NCBI RefSeq assembly: GCF_014202315.1
Contig: NZ_JACHGN010000012.1
Location: 1-64,000, forward strand
Direction: 5' to 3'
Source: Thermocatellispora tengchongensis
Lineage (GTDB): Bacteria; Actinomycetota; Actinomycetes; Streptosporangiales; Streptosporangiaceae
Length of the DNA: 64,000 nucleotides
Shown here one piece after another: positions 26,314 to 34,191 of the stretch. Each line of letters starts with the position of its first letter. The first letter of the stretch is position 1. Both the position numbers and the translations under genes were made by a program. The notes under the pieces were generated by a model. It was not told the DNA's origin and searched no databases. It saw only the letters and a list, made by a program, of their open reading frames with translations.

Positions 26314-27170
26314 CGCGCGCTCCCCTCGCCCGGATCGTGCACGCCGACCAGGGCCAGCACGTCGGTCAGCCACGGGCCCGCGCCCCTCAGCCGGGCCGAG
26401 CCGGCCGTGACCGCGCCGGCGAGCAGTCGGACGGCGGCGAGGTCGGCGAAGGTCAGCGCACTGACGTCGATGACCGCGTGCCCGCCCGCGTCTCGCGCCG
26501 ACTCCACCACGTCCTCCACCATAACGCGCAGGGCGTCCTGGTTCGTGGCGTCGGCCTCGCCGCTCAGCGTCAGCACCCCGCCCTCGCGCCGCATGCGCAG
26601 CAGCGGGGTCCACTCCTCGTCGGTGCCCGCGCCGCCGCGGGCGGTACCCGGGTGGGCGGCGCCGAGCCGCTCCAGCTCGGCGGCGGTGAACAGGCGGCGG
26701 TCATAGCAGCACAGCGCCATGGCGTACCCCTCGGAGAAGATCCGGTTGACCTCCCGCTCGTAGGAGACGAGCCGGTCCAGCCCCGGCGCGAGGCGGGCGG
26801 TCCAGCCCATGTCGACCGCCACCCGCAGCCCCGCGTACCCCTCGCCCCGGGCGTCCTGGATCGCCTTGACCCAGCCCTCCAGCGCCCGCTCGGGCTCGAA
26901 GAACCCCCCGGCCAGGTACGAGTCGTCGGCGGAGGTCACCCGCAGCCGCCCGCCGTCCTGCGCCGCCGCGGCGTCCACGCCGTAGCCGCCCAGTGCCACC
27001 AGGAACGCCTCCGGCAGGAAGGTGTCGGTGAAGTACAGCACCTGCTCGCCCCGCTCCAGGCCCCCGCGCACGAAGCGCACCAGCGCCTCCAGATGCCGTT
27101 CATGATCGTCGAACGTCCAGCAGACGTGGTCGCCGGCGGCCAGCCGGTCCACCGTGCTCGGATGCGCCAT
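26310..27170 (-). CDS. MEDS sensor with STAS domain
   Basis: A 286-residue protein with a MEDS domain (about 10-165, starting GDHVCWTFDDHERHL) and a C-terminal STAS domain (about 195-280). The STAS core reads VIDVSALTFADLAAVRLL; the phosphorylatable Ser of the SpoIIAA/RsbV motif is replaced by Ala or Leu, so it may not be a classical phospho-switch. The ATG at 27170 begins the pair with the MEDS-ATPase protein. MEDS domains sense small ligands in methylotrophs and methanogens. Confidence 0.87.
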   Translation of the reverse strand: MAHPSTVDRLAAGDHVCWTFDDHERHLEALVRFVRGGLERGEQVLYFTDTFLPEAFLVALGGYGVDAAAAQDGGRLRVTSADDSYLAGGFFEPERALEGWVKAIQDARGEGYAGLRVAVDMGWTARLAPGLDRLVSYEREVNRIFSEGYAMALCCYDRRLFTAAELERLGAAHPGTARGGAGTDEEWTPLLRMRREGGVLTLSGEADATNQDALRVMVEDVVESARDAGGHAVIDVSALTFADLAAVRLLAGAVTAGSARLRGAGPWLTDVLALVGVHDPGEGSAR

Positions 27171-27365
27171 AGGCCCCTTCTCGGCGGTGAAAGGACTCCC
27201 ACGCGCACGATGGCGACAGAAATCCGAACTCCTTCTCCCATGCAGACTATCCGGACACCGCCCCGCTAATCACACCGGCGGCCTCGGCGCAGGTCAGGGG
27301 CATGATGAGGGGGGTGGCGATCCCCCCGTGAGCAGCGATCCGGAGCGGCACCGGGCGCGGTCGCG

Positions 27366-27443
27366 CCTTCAGATCGTGAACCTTCAGACCATGAACCTTC
27401 AGACTGTGAACAACCTTCAGACCGTGATCCTTCAGACCGTGAT
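27366..27443 (-). repeat. 15-bp tandem repeat carrying the MDR reductase stop codon
   Basis: Five copies of a CCTTCAGACCGTGAA-type unit (27366, 27381, 27396 with 3 extra bases, 27414, 27429). Read on the minus strand, each copy repeats the last codons and the TGA of the MDR gene in the same frame. Confidence 0.88.
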
Positions 27444-28415
27444 GACGACCTTGCCCCGGGCGCGGCCCTCCTCCTGGTACCTGACGGCCTCGGGGATCTC
27501 CGCGAAGGGGTAGGTCCGGTCGATGACCGGGGTGACCGCGCCCTTCTCGATCAGCGCGGTGAGGGTGATCAGGTTCTCCCGGGTGTGCTCGCACCGGACC
27601 ACGTCGGTCAGCACGATCCGCTGCGGCACGAACGGCGCCCGCGCCAGGGTGCCGAACACCCGGCCCACCGGCTGCACCCACCGGCCGCCCGGCCCGCCGA
27701 CGAGGATGTAGACGCCATCGCGGCGCAGGGCCCGGCGGCACACCGAGACCGGCCGGCCGCCCCAGACGTCCACCAGCGCGTCGTGGCCGCCGTCGCGGGG
27801 GAAGTCCTGCTTGGTGTAGTCGATAACCTCGTCCGCGCCCAGCGAACGGACCAGGTCGGTGTTGCGCGGGCCGCACACGGCGGTGACCTCGGCGCCGTAC
27901 GCCTTGGCGATCTGGACGGCGAAGGTGCCCACGCCGCCCGAGGCGCCGTTGACCAGGACCTTGCGCCCCGGCCCGGCCCGGCCCTGGTCGCGCACGGCCA
28001 GCAGGGCGGTGCCCGCGGCCAGCGGCACCGCCGCGGCCTGCTCGAAGGTCAGGCCGGACGGCTTGGGCGCCAGCTCGTCCGCGCGGACGCAGACGTACTC
28101 GGCGAAGCCGCCTTGCTTGGGCATCCCGAACACCTCGTCGCCGGGGCGGAACCCGGTCACGGCCGCGCCCACCGCCTCGACCACCCCGGCCACGTCCGCG
28201 CCGAGAATGCGGATCTTCGGGCCGAACAGGCCGAGGCCGCCGCCCATCAGGCGGGCGACGTACGGCTCGCCGCGCATCAGGTGCCAGTCGTAGGGCTGGA
28301 CGGAGGTGGCGCGCACCCGCACCAGCACCTCGTCGTCGCGGGGCACCGGGGTGCCGATCTCCGTGAGCTCCAGGGCGGTGGGCGGGCCGTAACCGCGCAG
28401 GACGAACGCCTTCAT
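27432..28415 (-). CDS. MDR-family NAD(P)-dependent oxidoreductase (quinone-reductase-like)
   Basis: A 327-residue medium-chain reductase without structural or catalytic zinc ligands. It has a GroES-like N-terminal part (about 1-125, with GADVAGVVEAVG) and a Rossmann part containing LVNGASGGVGTFAVQIAKAYG near 150-170. The GASGGVG motif suggests NADPH. The ATG at 28415 follows GGGAG; GTG 28418 is in frame but less well placed. It ends in the repeat described at 27366. Substrate unknown, probably a quinone or enone. Confidence 0.9.
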   Translation of the reverse strand: MKAFVLRGYGPPTALELTEIGTPVPRDDEVLVRVRATSVQPYDWHLMRGEPYVARLMGGGLGLFGPKIRILGADVAGVVEAVGAAVTGFRPGDEVFGMPKQGGFAEYVCVRADELAPKPSGLTFEQAAAVPLAAGTALLAVRDQGRAGPGRKVLVNGASGGVGTFAVQIAKAYGAEVTAVCGPRNTDLVRSLGADEVIDYTKQDFPRDGGHDALVDVWGGRPVSVCRRALRRDGVYILVGGPGGRWVQPVGRVFGTLARAPFVPQRIVLTDVVRCEHTRENLITLTALIEKGAVTPVIDRTYPFAEIPEAVRYQEEGRARGKVVITV

Positions 28416-28539
28416 CACATCTCCCGAATCGTCGCGGGCTCATGCCGACGCGCCCAGTGTCTCCAGCGGCGTCCCCGGAGCAGTACCGCCGAAAGTACGA
28501 CGACGTGACCGGCCGATCGGCCCCCTCGGCCCGGCCCGA

Positions 28540-29196
28540 TCAGTTGCGGATGCGCTTGGTCTCGTAGGCCCACATCGCGATCTCGACCCGGTTGCGGACG
28601 CCGAGCTTGGCCATCAGGCTCGCGATGTGGCTCTTGACCGTGCTGAGCGAGATGTGCAGCTCGTCGGCGATCTCGCTGTTGGTCCGGCCGCGCGCCACCG
28701 TGGCCAGGATCTGCTCCTCGCGGTCGGTGAGCGCCTCGATCGGCTGCGGCGGCCGCGCGGCGGGGCCGGAGCCGGCGAAGGCGGTGAGCAGCCGCGCGGT
28801 GATGCTGGGCGCGATGAGCGCGTCGCCGTTGGCGGCGGCGCGCACGGCCTGGGCGAGCAGGTCTGGGCCGGCGTCCTTGAGCAGGAACCCCCGAGCGCCC
28901 GCCCGCAGGGCGGAGTAGACGTACTCGTCCAGGTCGAAGGTGGTGATGACGACGACGGCGATCGGGTCGGCGACGTCGGGCCCGGCCAGCTCCTGGGTGG
29001 CGGCGATGCCGTCGAGACCGGGCATCCGGATGTCGAACAGGCACACGTCGGGGCGCAGGCGGCGGGCCAGCTCCACGGCGCGGCGGCCGTCGCCGGCCTC
29101 GGCGACGACCTCGATGCCGGGCTGGGCGTCGAGGATCATCCGCAGCCCGGTGCGGGCGATCTCCTGGTCGTCGGCGACGATCACCTTGATGCTCAC
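28540..29196 (-). CDS. NarL/LuxR-family response regulator
   Basis: A 218-residue two-component regulator. The receiver has DD near residue 9, phospho-acceptor Asp in LFDIRMPG and Lys in LLKDAGP; the LuxR HTH (about 150-215) includes LTDREEQILATVARGRTNSE and STVKSHI. The start is GTG 29196, whose AAGG-type ribosome binding site is supplied by the neighbouring copy of the repeat at 29193-29250. Its cognate kinase is the next gene upstream. Confidence 0.92.
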   Translation of the reverse strand: MSIKVIVADDQEIARTGLRMILDAQPGIEVVAEAGDGRRAVELARRLRPDVCLFDIRMPGLDGIAATQELAGPDVADPIAVVVITTFDLDEYVYSALRAGARGFLLKDAGPDLLAQAVRAAANGDALIAPSITARLLTAFAGSGPAARPPQPIEALTDREEQILATVARGRTNSEIADELHISLSTVKSHIASLMAKLGVRNRVEIAMWAYETKRIRN

Positions 29197-29250
29197 ATGG
29201 CCACCTTGATGCTCACGTCCTTGATGCTCACGTCGCCGCCTCGATGCTCA
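29193..29250 (-). repeat. Four copies of a GTGA stop/start junction between kinase and regulator genes
   Basis: On the minus strand GTGAGCATC(A/G)AG occurs four times, with TGA at 29250, 29230, 29215 and 29195 (steps of 20, 15 and 20). The first copy supplies the kinase stop, the last supplies the regulator start (GTG AGC ATC AAG). The genes were probably once overlapped by GTGA and have been separated by tandem duplication of the junction. Confidence 0.85.
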
Positions 29251-30387
29251 CGTGGCCGCTCCCGCCCGGGGTAGCACGGCGGTCACCGTCCAGCCCCGGC
29301 CCGGGTTCGGGCCGGCCTCGCAGGTGCCGCCGAGCAGGCCGGCCCGCTCGATCATGCCGAGCAGGCCGTAGCCGGGGGTGACGTGCGAGCGCGCGGAGCC
29401 GGCGTCGCCGTCGTCGCTGACGTGCAGCCGCACCGAGGTGTCGTCGGCGGCGACGTGGACGTCGATGCGGGTGGCGTGGCGGGCGTGCCGCCTGGCGTTG
29501 GTGATCGACTCCTGGGCGATGCGGTAGATCGCGGCGCCGACCGACGGGGGGACGGCCTCGACGTCGCCCTCGATCGTGACCTTGACGGACGGGCCGACGC
29601 GGCCCCGCCCGGCGAGCTGCTCGATGTCGGCGATCCGGCGGCCGGGCGTCAGCTCGACCGGCTCGTTGCGGCGCAGGAGGCGCACCATGGCGCGCATCTC
29701 GGTGAGGGTGCGCGCCGCCTCGGCCTCGATCACGCGCAGCGCCTCGTCGGCGGCCTCCGGCCGGGTGGCCGAGGTGGCCAGGCCGGCCTGGGCGCGGATC
29801 GCCATCGCCGAGACGTGGTGGGCGACGGTGTCGTGCAGGTCGCGGGCGAGCTGCTCGCGTTCGAGCAGCTTGACCCGGTCCAGCTCGCGCAGCCGGGCGC
29901 CGGCGCGGTAGCGGAAGGCGAAGCCCAGGGCGGCGGCCGAGGACAGGACGATGAGCCCGCCGACCACGTCGGAGGGCGGGATGCGGCCGAACGCGAACGC
30001 CAGCCCCATCGAGCCGAACATGACCGGCACGCCGAGCATCGCCTCACGCCCGGACCCCCACCGGAACAGCGCGTACACCAGCACCACCACGAACGCCAGC
30101 GCGTTGTTGTCCGGGGTGGAGCCGATGATCAGCAACGGCGCCACGTGCGCGGCGCCCAGGGCGATCACCAGCATCGCCAGCGGCCGGGTGCGGCGCCACA
30201 GCAGCGTGGGCATCACAGCGGCGGTGAGGACGACCGAGGCGGCCCCCCAGGGGAGGTCGGGCCGGAGCACTCCCTCCAGCACGGCGGCCGGCACGAGCAC
30301 GCCCACGAGCAGCCAGTCGCGCCACACCCGCGCCGGGACGCCGGGGGGACGGGGCTCGCGCCATAACGAGCGGAGAAGGCCCTGCAC
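29248..30387 (-). CDS. Two-component sensor histidine kinase (HisKA_3 type)
   Basis: A 379-residue membrane kinase: four to five transmembrane segments within the first 150 residues, then a HisKA_3 dimerisation domain with the phospho-acceptor in LARDLHDTVAHHVSAM, and an ATPase domain (about 285-375) ending GYGLLGMIERAGLLGG. There is no recognised extracellular sensor domain, so it may sense within the membrane. The GTG at 30387 is the only suitable start. It pairs with the regulator at 28540-29196. Confidence 0.9.
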   Translation of the reverse strand: MQGLLRSLWREPRPPGVPARVWRDWLLVGVLVPAAVLEGVLRPDLPWGAASVVLTAAVMPTLLWRRTRPLAMLVIALGAAHVAPLLIIGSTPDNNALAFVVVLVYALFRWGSGREAMLGVPVMFGSMGLAFAFGRIPPSDVVGGLIVLSSAAALGFAFRYRAGARLRELDRVKLLEREQLARDLHDTVAHHVSAMAIRAQAGLATSATRPEAADEALRVIEAEAARTLTEMRAMVRLLRRNEPVELTPGRRIADIEQLAGRGRVGPSVKVTIEGDVEAVPPSVGAAIYRIAQESITNARRHARHATRIDVHVAADDTSVRLHVSDDGDAGSARSHVTPGYGLLGMIERAGLLGGTCEAGPNPGRGWTVTAVLPRAGAAT

Positions 30388-30428
30388 GCCCCAATCGTAC
30401 GAGAGCGCGAGCCGCCCGGAAGAGCCCG

Positions 30429-32969
30429 TCACAAGGGGGAATCGGGCAGGGGCTGCTCGGTCCAGATGCTCTTGCCCTCCGGGGTGAAGCGGGTGCCCCA
30501 GCGCTGGGCGAGCGCCGTGACGAGCTGGAGGCCCCGGCCGCCCTCGTCGGTCTCGGAGGACCGCCGTACGCGCGGCGTGGTCAGGCTGCCGTCGGAGACC
30601 TCGCAGGTCAGCACCCGGCCGCGGATCAGGCGCAGGGTGATCGGGCCCCGGGCGTGCCGGATGACGTTGCCGACCAGCTCGCTGGCCAGCAGCTCGGTGG
30701 TCATGGACAGGGCGTCCAGGTTCCAGGCGGACAGTTGCTCGCGCACGTGCTTGCGGGCCTCGCCCGCGGCGACGGGGTCCTCGGGCAGCGCCCAGCAGGC
30801 GATGTCCTCGGCCCGCAGCGCCCGGGTCCTGGCGATGAGCAGCGCGGCGTCGTCGGTGGTGGCCTGGTGGGCGGGGAGCAGGGTCGCGATCAGCGAGTCG
30901 CACAGGACGTGCAGGGGCCCGTCGCCCTCGCCGTCCCCCGGCGCGGGGGCCGGGGCCGCCTCGGCGAGGAGGGGCTGGTCGTGTCGCCTGCGGCGGAGGT
31001 CGCGGCCGGCGCAGGCCGCGGAGAGCGTACGGCCGAGCTCGGCCAGCCCCTCGTCGATGTCCGGGCCGGCGGACTCGACGAGGCCGTCGGTGTACAGCAC
31101 GAGCAGGGTGTCCTCCGGCAGCGTCAGCTCCGTGGCGGCGAAGGGAGGGGTGGCCGCGCCGAGCGGCGGGTCGGGGTCCGTGCCGGGGAAGATCACCGTG
31201 CCGCCGGGGTGGACGACGGCCGGCGGGGGGTGGCCGGCGCTGGCGAAGGTGCAGGCGCGGTCGGCCGGGTCGTAGATCAGGTACAGGCAGGTGGCGTAGA
31301 AGTCGTCGCCGAGGCCGATGACCAGGTCGTTGAGGTGGGCGAGCAGTTCGTCCGGGGGCAGTTCCAGGTCGGCGAGGGTGTGCACGGCGGTGCGCAGGCG
31401 GCCCATGGTGGCGGCCTCGGAGATGCCGTGGCCCATCACGTCGCCGATGACCAGCGCGACCCGGTCGGCCGACAGCGGGATCACGTCGTACCAGTCGCCG
31501 CCGACCTCCATGTCCTTGCCGACGGGCAGGTATCGGGCGGCGGCGGCGATCCCGGGCAGGGCGGGCAGGACGCGCGGGAGCAGGGCGCGCTGGAGCTCCC
31601 GGGCGCGGGCGCGCTCCGCGTCGTACAGGCGGGCCCGCTCCAGCGCCTGGCCGACCAGGCCGCTGATCGCCAGGAGCAGGCCGCGCTCCTCGCCGGTGAA
31701 GTGCCGGGGCCGGGCGAAGGAGATCAGGCAGCAGCCGATGACGTGCCCGGAGGCGATCAGCGGCAGGAAGGCCCAGGCCTGCTTGCCGCCCGCCGCCGGC
31801 ACGTCCGCCAGGTGCGGGTAGCGCCTGACGTACTCCTCGACGCTGCCGATGCACAGGGGCGTGCGGCTGCGCACGATGTCGCCGATGGGGCCGTGTCGCA
31901 GCATCTTCTCTCCCCCGATGGCGTTCATGAACTCCGCGGGGTACCCCACCGCCCCGGCGATCTGCCGCTCGCCGGGCCTGATGTCGGCGACCACGAGGCC
32001 GGCGGCGTTGAAGGGCTGCATGACGTGCTCGGCGACGGCCTCCACGACGTCCCGCGTGGTCAGCGCCTCGGCGAGCGCGGTGGTGAGTTCCTGGATGCGC
32101 GCCGTGCGCTCGGCCGCCGCCTGCTCGGCCGCCGCGCGCTGCTGGGCGTCCAGCCGCTTGGCGGTGAAGTCGGTGATGTAGACGGTCACCTCGCCGTTCA
32201 CCGGCCCGAGCCGCAGGTGGTACCAGCGGCGGTCGCCGGGCCACTCGACGTCGAGGTCCACGGGCGCGCCCTCGGCGGCGGCGCGCCGGCAGGACCGCTC
32301 CAGGTCCTGCGCGACGACGCCGGGGAGGACCTGCGACGGGCGCCGCCCGAGCAGCGCGCCGCGCGCGCCGAGCAGGCGTTCGGCCTCGGCGTTGGCGAAG
32401 GTGACGCGCAGGTCGGCGTCGAGCACCAGGAACCCGTCCCGCATCCTGAGCAGGGCCCGGTCCATCGGCTCGCGGCCGCAGGGGATCTCGGTGGTGTCCC
32501 AGAGCGCGCCGGCCACCCGGGCGGGACGGCCGTCCTCGCCGAGCGCGACGTGGCCGCACTCGCGCGCCCAGCGGAAGGTCCCGTCCGGCCGGCACACCCG
32601 GTACTCCACGCTGAAGGCGTCGTGGGCCTGGATGGCCGCGTCCCGCACGGCGGGCACCCGGCCCAGGTCATCGGGGTGGAGGCGGGCCAGCCAGGTGTCC
32701 ATCCGCCCGTCGTGGCCCTCCGGCCCGATCCCGAGCACCGAGCACGCCACCGGGTCGAGCGTCACCTCGCCGGTGACCAGGTTCCAGGACCAGAAGCCGG
32801 CTCCGGCCTCCTGGAAGCCGGACAGCCCCGCGGAGGACGGGGACGCGGGCGGGAGGGCGGGCCGCAGGCGCCGGGCGGCCCAGTCGCGCACTCCGCGCAT
32901 GAGCGCCCTGTACCCCGCCACCACGTCCGGCGGCGGGGAGTCCGAGACTCGATCACGTTGTTCGCCCAC
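30429..32969 (-). CDS. PAS-PAS-GAF-SpoIIE phosphatase with C-terminal ATPase domain
   Basis: An 846-residue signalling protein. PAS domains lie at about 55-160 and 175-285, a GAF domain at about 315-465, a SpoIIE/PP2C phosphatase at about 485-690 (GGDWYDVIPLSADRVALVIG and GDVMGHG metal ligands), and a RsbW-like ATPase at about 735-840 (TELLASELVGNVIRHARG). Combining phosphatase and kinase-like domains in one chain allows control of a STAS antagonist in both directions. The GTG at 32969 fits the domain start and a purine-rich AGGCAGG; the open frame runs further upstream but is not conserved. Confidence 0.9.
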   Translation of the reverse strand: MGEQRDRVSDSPPPDVVAGYRALMRGVRDWAARRLRPALPPASPSSAGLSGFQEAGAGFWSWNLVTGEVTLDPVACSVLGIGPEGHDGRMDTWLARLHPDDLGRVPAVRDAAIQAHDAFSVEYRVCRPDGTFRWARECGHVALGEDGRPARVAGALWDTTEIPCGREPMDRALLRMRDGFLVLDADLRVTFANAEAERLLGARGALLGRRPSQVLPGVVAQDLERSCRRAAAEGAPVDLDVEWPGDRRWYHLRLGPVNGEVTVYITDFTAKRLDAQQRAAAEQAAAERTARIQELTTALAEALTTRDVVEAVAEHVMQPFNAAGLVVADIRPGERQIAGAVGYPAEFMNAIGGEKMLRHGPIGDIVRSRTPLCIGSVEEYVRRYPHLADVPAAGGKQAWAFLPLIASGHVIGCCLISFARPRHFTGEERGLLLAISGLVGQALERARLYDAERARARELQRALLPRVLPALPGIAAAARYLPVGKDMEVGGDWYDVIPLSADRVALVIGDVMGHGISEAATMGRLRTAVHTLADLELPPDELLAHLNDLVIGLGDDFYATCLYLIYDPADRACTFASAGHPPPAVVHPGGTVIFPGTDPDPPLGAATPPFAATELTLPEDTLLVLYTDGLVESAGPDIDEGLAELGRTLSAACAGRDLRRRRHDQPLLAEAAPAPAPGDGEGDGPLHVLCDSLIATLLPAHQATTDDAALLIARTRALRAEDIACWALPEDPVAAGEARKHVREQLSAWNLDALSMTTELLASELVGNVIRHARGPITLRLIRGRVLTCEVSDGSLTTPRVRRSSETDEGGRGLQLVTALAQRWGTRFTPEGKSIWTEQPLPDSPL

Positions 32970-33117
32970 GCCTGCCTCTCCCTCACTCCGCTCGGCCGGC
33001 AGGAGCGACGCCGTAGCGCGACGACCGGGAGCTGAACTCAGAATAGTAGCAAATCGGACATAACGGACGGCGGTCCGGCACACCCCTCCCCTGCCCAGCA
33101 TCGGCGGGCCCGAACGA

Positions 33118-33131
33118 AGGACCTTGGTCCC
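33118..33131 (+). promoter_or_regulatory. DosR/DevR-box-like palindrome upstream of the PPOX genes
   Basis: AGGACCTTGGTCCC matches the core GGGACTWWAGTCCC of the mycobacterial DosR box at nine of ten half-site positions. It lies 84 bp before the GTG at 33216. A second such box is at 62146-62159. Confidence 0.5.
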
Positions 33132-33215
33132 TATCGGCGGCGGCCCCGGCCGCGCGATCGTGGGGCCGTGCACCATCCCGCGACCCCGGCCACACCCCTC
33201 AGGCCGGAGAGCCCA

Positions 33216-33647
33216 GTGAGCCCGCAGAGCCCGGCGAGCCCTGTGAGCAGGGAGCTGTCCCGCGACGAGGGGCTGCGCTTCCTGGGGAACGTGAGCTTCG
33301 GCCGCATCGTGTTCATCAGCCGCGCGATGCCGGCCCTCAGGCTCGTCAGCCACGCCATGGACGACGACGCCCTGCTCGTCGGCCTCCCGTACGACTCCGC
33401 CATCGCCTCGCTGCTGAGCCAGGTCACGCGGGTGGTCTACGAGGCCGACCTGATGGACGCCGCGACCCGGCTCGGATGGAGCGTGGTGCTCACCGGGCGG
33501 GCCGGGCTGGTGGAGGACCCGCGGGAGCTCATGCGGGCCCGGCGGAGCCTGCGCCCGCTGCCCGGCGAGCGCATCGACGTCGTGATGCGCATCCGGCCCG
33601 AGCTGGTCACCGGGTTCGACATCCGCGCCGCGGGCGCTCCGGGATGA
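33216..33647 (+). CDS. PPOX-class flavin/F420-binding split-barrel protein, copy 1
   Basis: A protein of about 143 residues of the pyridoxamine 5'-phosphate oxidase-like fold (DUF/PPOX class): GNVSFGRIVFISRAMPALR, a YDSAIASLLSQV segment and GWSVVLTGRAGLVEDP. GGAG at 33206-33209 supports GTG 33216; GTG 33168 and 33243 are alternatives, the last being a 27-bp duplicate of the start. The N-terminal SPQSPASPVS is encoded by short repeats. It overlaps copy 2 as ATGA. Members bind FMN, F420 or heme; related genes belong to the dormancy regulon in mycobacteria. Confidence 0.82.
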   Translation: MSPQSPASPVSRELSRDEGLRFLGNVSFGRIVFISRAMPALRLVSHAMDDDALLVGLPYDSAIASLLSQVTRVVYEADLMDAATRLGWSVVLTGRAGLVEDPRELMRARRSLRPLPGERIDVVMRIRPELVTGFDIRAAGAPG

Positions 33648-34060
33648 ACGGGCAGGAGCGGCTGATCAAGCCGCTCTCCGAGGCCGAGTCGCTGGAGCGG
33701 CTGGCGGGGGTGTCCCTGGGCAGGCTGGTGTTCACCTACCAGGCCCTGCCGGACATCCGGCCGGTCAACCACGTCCTCGACGACGGCCACGTGATCGTCC
33801 GCAGCCACGTGGGGGCGGCCGCGGTCTCGGCCGTCGCCGGCCTGGTGACCGTGGTCGCCTACGAGGCCGACGACATCGACCACGAGACCCACCTGGGCTG
33901 GAGCGTGATCGTCAGGGGCACCGCCGAGCTGGTGCGCGACCCCCTCCAGGTCGAGCGCTACCGGGGGCTGCTGCGCCCCTGGGTCAGCGGGCACATGGAC
34001 CACGTGATCCGGATCAAGCCGGAGATCGTCACCGGCATCGAACTGGTCCCGGGCGCATGA
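33644..34060 (+). CDS. PPOX-class split-barrel protein, copy 2
   Basis: A 138-residue paralogue of the preceding protein: AGVSLGRLVFTYQALPDIRP, YEADDIDHETHLGWSVIVRG and IRIKPEIVTGIEL align with copy 1 throughout. ATGA overlap shows coupled translation, so a heterodimer is plausible. The ATG at 33644 is fixed by the overlap. Confidence 0.87.
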   Translation: MNGQERLIKPLSEAESLERLAGVSLGRLVFTYQALPDIRPVNHVLDDGHVIVRSHVGAAAVSAVAGLVTVVAYEADDIDHETHLGWSVIVRGTAELVRDPLQVERYRGLLRPWVSGHMDHVIRIKPEIVTGIELVPGA

Positions 34061-34079
34061 CCGCGGCCTCCGGCCGCGC

Positions 34080-34191
34080 TCACCCGACGGCGCTCACCCG
34101 ACGCGCTCACCCGGCCGCCCGGCCCGCTCGCTCGGCCCGCTCACCCGACGCGCTCACCCGACCGCTCGGGCCCCTCGCCCGGCTGGGCTCA
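34080..34191 (-). repeat. TGAGCG-type repeats after the acyl-CoA dehydrogenase stop
   Basis: On the minus strand TGAGC recurs at 34191, 34156, 34143, 34109, 34096 and 34082 inside GTCGGGTGAGCGC units of 13-14 bp, interrupted by two 34-35 bp spacers made of related GC-rich words. The first copy is the real stop of the dehydrogenase gene; the rest fills the gap to the convergent PPOX gene. Confidence 0.75.

Noticed and set aside
33061-33075. GGACGGCGGTCC as a further DosR-like box
   Set aside because: Although the half-sites pair, the outer G/C is lost on both sides and the GGCG centre is off consensus; I kept only the stronger site at 33118-33131.
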